A DNA stretch of 9,055 nucleotides from an uncultured Eubacteriales bacterium. Its GTDB lineage: Bacteria; Bacillota; Clostridia; Peptostreptococcales; Anaerovoracaceae. A model generated the notes under the pieces. The model ran no database searches. It was given only the letters and a program-made list of their open reading frames with translations, and was not told the origin of the DNA. The DNA is taken from contig CAJUEB010000095.1 of the NCBI GenBank assembly GCA_910585135.1, forward strand, positions 1 through 9,055, in the 5' to 3' direction. Shown piece after piece: positions 6,852-9,055 of the stretch. The first letter of the stretch is position 1. The number at the start of each line of letters is the position of its first letter. Made by a program: the position numbers and the translations under genes.

Positions 6852-6880
6852 TTGACAGAATATTAGATAGAAAATATACC
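6852..6880 (+). promoter_or_regulatory. Orphan sigma70-like promoter
   Basis: A perfect TTGACA (6852-6857) is followed after exactly 17 bp by TATACC (6875-6880, four of six consensus bases). No gene starts downstream within a normal leader length. The first feature met by such a transcript is the hairpin at 6959-6993, so a short RNA of about 105 bases would result. Confidence 0.4.
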
Positions 6881-6886
6881 TGGAGT

Positions 6887-6993
6887 GAAAATAAAAGGAA
6901 AGCGTTTGTTTCGTTTGATGAAGTTGTGGAAGATCAGAGGGACGGGCGTAGCGCCAGGATCAAAAAGGGGGTGAATAACCCCCTTCTTTTGAT
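6887..6993 (+). ncRNA. Candidate small RNA between orphan promoter and hairpin
   Basis: The limits are inferred from the TTGACA-17-TATACC promoter (start about 6887) and the hairpin ending in CTTTTGAT at 6993. The body contains the first copy of the local repeat, with a GGCG-TAG-CGCC mini-hairpin (about 6945-6955). A very short open frame (ATG at 6918, 18 codons) lies inside but has no well-placed ribosome binding site. There is no match to an RNA family I know. Confidence 0.25.
6959..6993. terminator. Terminator-like hairpin of repeat copy 1
   Basis: AAGGGGG (6965-6971) pairs with CCCCCTT (6979-6985) around a 7-base loop. After a two-base bulge, ATCAAA (6959-6964) pairs with TTTGAT (6988-6993). 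The bulge plus CTTTT on the 3' side gives an intrinsic-terminator shape on the plus strand. The A-rich 5' side makes it partly active-looking on the minus strand too. Confidence 0.5.
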
Positions 6994-7109
6994 GGAAAAT
7001 TTGCTTGATGAAAGATTTGAGGGACGGGCGTAACGCCGGAATACAAGGGGCTGTTTCGGGCAGCGAGGTCGGAAAGCGTGTGTTGGGGATGAGCGTAGCG
7101 CTGAAATAT

Positions 7110-7133
7110 AAGGGAATTATTTGCCCCTTTTTT
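7110..7133 (+). terminator. Weak terminator-like hairpin of repeat copy 3
   Basis: AAGGG (7110-7114) can pair with CCCTT (7125-7129), and six T residues run from 7128 to 7133. The 5-bp stem and 10-base loop make it weak. Its TTGCCCCTTTTTTGATG tail (7121-7137) recurs with one extra T at 1556-1573, far away after the transporter gene. Confidence 0.35.
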
Positions 7134-7357
7134 GATGAAGGATTTGACGAATGAAAATTTGAGCGGTGGGGAAACCGGCGCAGTGCGGGGAAGCACGGTG
7201 GAATGTTCGATTTTGTCATAGGGAATCTGAAAGGGCGGGCGCAACGCTGAAAAGAGGCTGCTTGCTCCTTTTTTGATGAGAACCTGAGGGACGGAGCGGC
7301 CGCCGCATTACTGGAATACAAGAAGGCTTTGAAAACTAACAAAGAAAAATGCTTATA

Positions 7358-7395
7358 GAAAACCCAGAAAAATAAATTCGTTTTTCTGGGTTTTC
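7358..7395. terminator. Strong bidirectional intrinsic terminator
   Basis: GAAAACCCAGAAAAA (7358-7372) and its exact complement (7381-7395) form a perfect 15-bp stem with an 8-base loop. The CCCAG/CTGGG core is followed by TTTT on either strand, so it can stop transcription from both sides. It would end any transcript crossing the repeat region and insulate clpB. Confidence 0.65.
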
Positions 7396-7479
7396 CCGTA
7401 TATGAGAATCTCACTGCATTGGCCATCGATTTATAGATACATCTATTTTATACATTCCTTATGCATCCGTAATGCCTTG

Positions 7480-7516
7480 GAAAAATCAAAAAAATGTAAT
7501 GTTTTTTTGATTTTTC
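7480..7516. repeat. AT-rich perfect 15-bp hairpin
   Basis: GAAAAATCAAAAAAA (7480-7494) and TTTTTTTGATTTTTC (7502-7516) pair perfectly around the loop TGTAATG. The stem is almost all A-T, so it is a weak terminator at best. It overlaps the left arm of the large inverted pair described next. Confidence 0.55.
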
Positions 7517-7761
7517 GAGGTTAGTGCACACCAACTCACCCGAAAATTTTGCAAATTTTACCTATATCGCCTAAAAATACATAAAAATGAACCGAGTTGA
7601 AACATTGATAGGGGTAGTTTCTAAAAAACTGGAATCTGACAAGGAGTTATGCGTGAAAAGCCCGAATATCCATGCAATGATATGAGAAATTATGCAAAAG
7701 AACCGTTTTATGCAAGAAGTTAGTGTGCATTAACTTCCGTATTTTTCAAAAACATTACATT
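7493..7761. repeat. Imperfect 44-bp inverted arms bearing operator-like palindromes
   Basis: The left arm 7493-7536 and right arm 7718-7761 are inverted copies. AATGTAATG at the outer ends is identical (9 of 9), a middle 18 bases is diverged but equal in length, and the inner 17-mers agree at 15 of 17. The inner 17-mers are GTTAGTGCACACCAACT (7520-7536) and, read on the minus strand, GTTAATGCACACTAACT (7734-7718). Each is itself a near-palindrome of the form TTAGTG-N2-CACTAA. The right site extends to 22 bp (7716-7737), with 9 of 10 arm positions paired. This could be a pair of regulator sites or the ends of a small element. Confidence 0.6.
7649..7723 (+). CDS. Possible 24-residue peptide, doubtful
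   Basis: ATG at 7649 opens 24 codons (starting M-R-E-K-P-E-Y-P-C, ending F-Y-A-R-S) to TAG at 7721-7723. AAGGAG lies directly upstream, but only two bases separate it from the ATG, which is too close for efficient initiation. A GTG at 7653 has better spacing but gives only 10 codons. The stop falls inside the right-hand palindrome. There is no similarity I recognise. Confidence 0.15.
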   Translation: MREKPEYPCNDMRNYAKEPFYARS

Positions 7762-7867
7762 GGCGCATCCATTTTACAAATAAGGGGCGTGCAGATCAAA
7801 GGGCAAGTTAGATTTTGGATGAAGGAAAATTGGAAACTTTAAAGGAAAGGGTTATACGCACAAATTG

Positions 7868-7894
7868 TTAGCACTCTAATCAAGTGAGTGCTAA
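7868..7894 (+). promoter_or_regulatory. CIRCE operator (HrcA binding site)
   Basis: TTAGCACTC (7868-7876), a 9-base spacer and GAGTGCTAA (7886-7894) match the CIRCE consensus at every arm position. HrcA repressor binds this dyad and releases it on heat shock. It lies 7 bases upstream of the -35 box of the clpB promoter. hrcA itself is not in the window. Confidence 0.95.
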
Positions 7895-7901
7895 AAAGTT
7901 A

Positions 7902-7930
7902 TTGACTTCCATGAGAAAGGGGTTTAAAAT
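7902..7930 (+). promoter_or_regulatory. Sigma70-type promoter of clpB
   Basis: TTGACT (7902-7907) and TAAAAT (7925-7930) are separated by exactly 17 bp, each with five of six consensus bases. The start point should be near 7937. The adjacent CIRCE site supports this as the heat-inducible promoter. Confidence 0.8.
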
Positions 7931-7936
7931 GGTTTT

Positions 7937-8142
7937 ATCGAGGGAAAATAAAAGCAACAGAGAGAATATTTCCTAATCATTTGGCGGAATGCTTGTCAAA
8001 CATGGTTTGGCAGGAGGTTCGGCACAAAGTCCGCCAGATTCGATTCGCCGGATCAGCACAACGGAAAATTCAGCCAATAATCATTCAGCCAACAATTACT
8101 CAATCAATATAAACTCAATGATAACAATTCGGAGGTGAGATT
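7937..8142 (+). promoter_or_regulatory. Long structured 5' leader of clpB
   Basis: The leader is about 205 bases. An outer stem TGGCGGA (7982-7988) / TCCGCCA (8030-8036) encloses an inner hairpin TGTCAAAC (7994-8001) / GTTTGGCA (8005-8012). GATTCG/CGGATC (8037-8054) forms another. An unused AGGAGGT (8012-8018) sits inside the folded part with no start codon behind it. The second half (8068-8129) is A/C-rich, looks unstructured and carries four roughly 15-base repeats. The true GGAGGTGA is at 8131-8138. Confidence 0.5.
8068..8129 (+). repeat. Four degenerate 15-base tandem repeats in the clpB leader
   Basis: ATTCAGCCAATAATC (8068-8082), ATTCAGCCAACAATT (8083-8097), ACTCAATCAATATAA (8098-8112) and ACTCAATGATAACAATT (8113-8129) line up in register. 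The first ten bases of units 1 and 2 are identical. They run up to the clpB ribosome binding site. Confidence 0.5.
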
Positions 8143-9055
8143 ATGAACATAGAAAAATATACACAAAACGCACAGGGGGCGATCATCGATTGCCAGAACA
8201 TTGCCATCGAAGAGGGGCATCAGCAAATCGACGGGGAGCATTTACATTTAGCGCTTCTGATGCAGAAGGATGGACTGATTCCAAAACTTTTGCAATTCAT
8301 GGAAGTAAACACTGGGGAGCTGATCGGCGCAATTCAGGCGGAGATCGATAAATTGCCTAAGGTTTCCGGCAGCGCGGAAAGCATGTATTCGACCAGAAGA
8401 CTGCAACAGATTTTCTTGAATGCGGAAAAAACAGCAGAAAAGCTCAAAGATGAATACGTCAGCGTGGAGCATCTTTACCTGGCGCTTTTGGATGAGCGGA
8501 ACACGCCGTCGGCGGCTATTTTCAAACGCTATAATATCACGAAGGATAAATTCCTCGATGCTTTAAACAAGGTGCGGGGAAATCAGCGGGTGACGAGCCA
8601 GAACCCGGAAGAAAATTACGATGCGCTGAACAAATACGGCCGGGATCTAGTCGAAATGGCAAGGGAAGGAAAGCTCGACCCAGTCATCGGCAGGGACAGC
8701 GAAATCAGGCACACCATACAGATCCTTTCCCGGAGGACAAAAAACAACCCGGTTCTCATCGGTGAGCCGGGCGTAGGAAAGACAGCCGTAGTAGAGGGCT
8801 TGGCGCAGCGTATTCTTAACGGCGATGTGCCGGAAGGCCTCAAGGATAAAACCATATTTGCGCTGGACATGGGTGCATTGATTGCAGGCGCAAAGTTCAG
8901 GGGCGAGTTTGAGGAACGATTGAAGGCGGTTCTGGGCGAGATCGAAAAATCTGAAGGCCGCATCATCCTCTTTATCGATGAAATCCACAATATCGTTGGC
9001 GCAGGCAAGACAGAAGGTGCAATGGATGCGGGAAATTTGCTCAAGCCTAAGCTGG
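8143..9055 (+). CDS. clpB: ATP-dependent chaperone ClpB, 3'-partial
   Basis: GGAGGTGA at 8131-8138 precedes ATG 8143, and the frame is open for 304 codons to the window edge. Full ClpB has about 860 residues. The two-repeat Clp N domain spans about 1-145, with the ClpB-typical S-A-E-S-M-Y-S-T-R-R-L and V-S-V-E-H-L-Y-L-A-L-L stretches. The first AAA+ domain follows, with Walker A G207-E-P-G-V-G-K213-T and Walker B I-I-L-F-I-D279-E280. The linked G-R-D-S-E-I and A-K-F-R-G-E-F-E-E-R-L motifs are present. M-D-A-G-N-L-L-K-P near the end separates ClpB from ClpA/ClpC. ClpB is a cytosolic hexameric disaggregase that pulls proteins out of aggregates with DnaK. The upstream CIRCE site puts it under HrcA heat-shock control. 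It appears to be first in its transcript. Confidence 0.95.
   Translation, partial: MNIEKYTQNAQGAIIDCQNIAIEEGHQQIDGEHLHLALLMQKDGLIPKLLQFMEVNTGELIGAIQAEIDKLPKVSGSAESMYSTRRLQQIFLNAEKTAEKLKDEYVSVEHLYLALLDERNTPSAAIFKRYNITKDKFLDALNKVRGNQRVTSQNPEENYDALNKYGRDLVEMAREGKLDPVIGRDSEIRHTIQILSRRTKNNPVLIGEPGVGKTAVVEGLAQRILNGDVPEGLKDKTIFALDMGALIAGAKFRGEFEERLKAVLGEIEKSEGRIILFIDEIHNIVGAGKTEGAMDAGNLLKPKL

Larger units (their letters stand above)
6917..7330. repeat. Family of about five degenerate hairpin repeats
   Basis: Five stretches share a GAGGGACGGGCGTARCGCC-like block, followed in most by GGAATACAAGGGG. Several end in CCCCTTTTTTGATGA. The starts are near 6937, 7019, 7085, 7228 and 7286. The first two are closest: GAGGGACGGGCGTAGCGCC and GAGGGACGGGCGTAACGCC. 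The GGCG-TAR-CGCC core is a small dyad kept by compensating changes in copy 3 (AGCG-TAG-CGCT). Spacing is irregular (about 58-143 bp), so this is neither CRISPR nor a simple tandem array. Copy 5 carries an insertion creating GCGGCCGC at 7296-7303. It is probably an intergenic repeat family. Confidence 0.6.
6708..7867. other. Long non-coding, repeat- and hairpin-rich stretch
   Basis: About 1.2 kb between the permease and the clpB control region lacks any convincing protein gene. The open frame at 6719-7033 and the minus-strand frames at 6863-7426 and 6960-7244 run through repeats, with no domain character and no suitable ribosome binding site. The stretch holds the 51-base hairpin at 6779-6829, an orphan promoter at 6852-6880 and the repeat family at 6917-7330. 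It also holds the terminator at 7358-7395, the AT-rich hairpin at 7480-7516 and the inverted operator-like pair at 7520-7536 and 7718-7734. Confidence 0.7.

Noticed and set aside
6719..7033. 104-residue plus-strand open frame after the permease
   Set aside because: It runs through hairpins, an apparent promoter and two repeat copies, has no ribosome binding site and no recognisable domain.
7296..7303. GCGGCCGC as a sign of cloning-vector sequence
   Set aside because: It sits inside a degenerate repeat copy and the flanks continue the native repeat, so chance change is simpler.
6937..7320. CRISPR array
   Set aside because: Repeat copies are degenerate, spacing varies from about 58 to 143 bp, and no cas genes are present.
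6863..7426. 187-residue minus-strand open frame, and the overlapping one at 6960-7244
   Set aside because: Both are translations of the repeat region. The Pro/Ser/Phe-rich product reflects the repeated AAGGGG and TTTGAT motifs, and no start signal is seen.
8616..9044. Minus-strand open frames opposite clpB
   Set aside because: They are shadows of the ClpB coding frame, which has unmistakable Walker motifs.

Overview
The window looks like chromosomal DNA of an amino-acid-using Firmicute, probably one of the Clostridia. The grounds are strong GGAGGTGA-type ribosome binding sites before the complete genes, a perfect CIRCE (HrcA) operator before clpB, and a run of amino-acid enzymes and a permease. 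The phylum is an inference from these signals. I cannot name a genus.

Layout. Positions 1-1335 (+) hold the 3' part of an MFS/GPH-type transporter whose N-terminus lies outside the window. A long non-coding stretch follows (1336-2277), between convergent genes. It carries a degenerate 37-38 bp tandem repeat, several hairpins, one good intrinsic terminator (1697-1724) and a perfect 18-bp inverted repeat (2004-2071). On the minus strand, 4499-2278 is a two-gene operon: an alanine dehydrogenase-family protein (4499-3375), then 14 bp later an octopine/nopaline-type opine dehydrogenase (3360-2278). A 533-bp divergent regulatory region (4500-5032) separates this operon from a plus-strand APC-family amino acid/polyamine permease (5033-6679). 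Then comes a gene-poor but highly structured stretch (6680-8142). It contains a hairpin right after the permease stop, an orphan sigma70-like promoter, about five copies of a degenerate hairpin repeat, a strong bidirectional terminator and a pair of inverted operator-like palindromes. The CIRCE-controlled promoter of clpB comes last in this stretch. The window ends inside clpB (8143-9055, first 304 codons), which runs off the edge.

How the genes may work together. The best candidate for an under-described system is the central module: permease, alanine dehydrogenase-like protein and opine dehydrogenase. Opine dehydrogenases join an amino acid to a keto acid reductively, or run the reverse reaction. 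A permease imports an amino acid or opine. The alanine dehydrogenase relative would handle the amino acid/keto acid side, except that by eye it lacks the Asp normally used in catalysis, so its reaction may differ. The MFS transporter is convergent and need not belong to the module. clpB is a separate heat-shock unit with a long structured leader.
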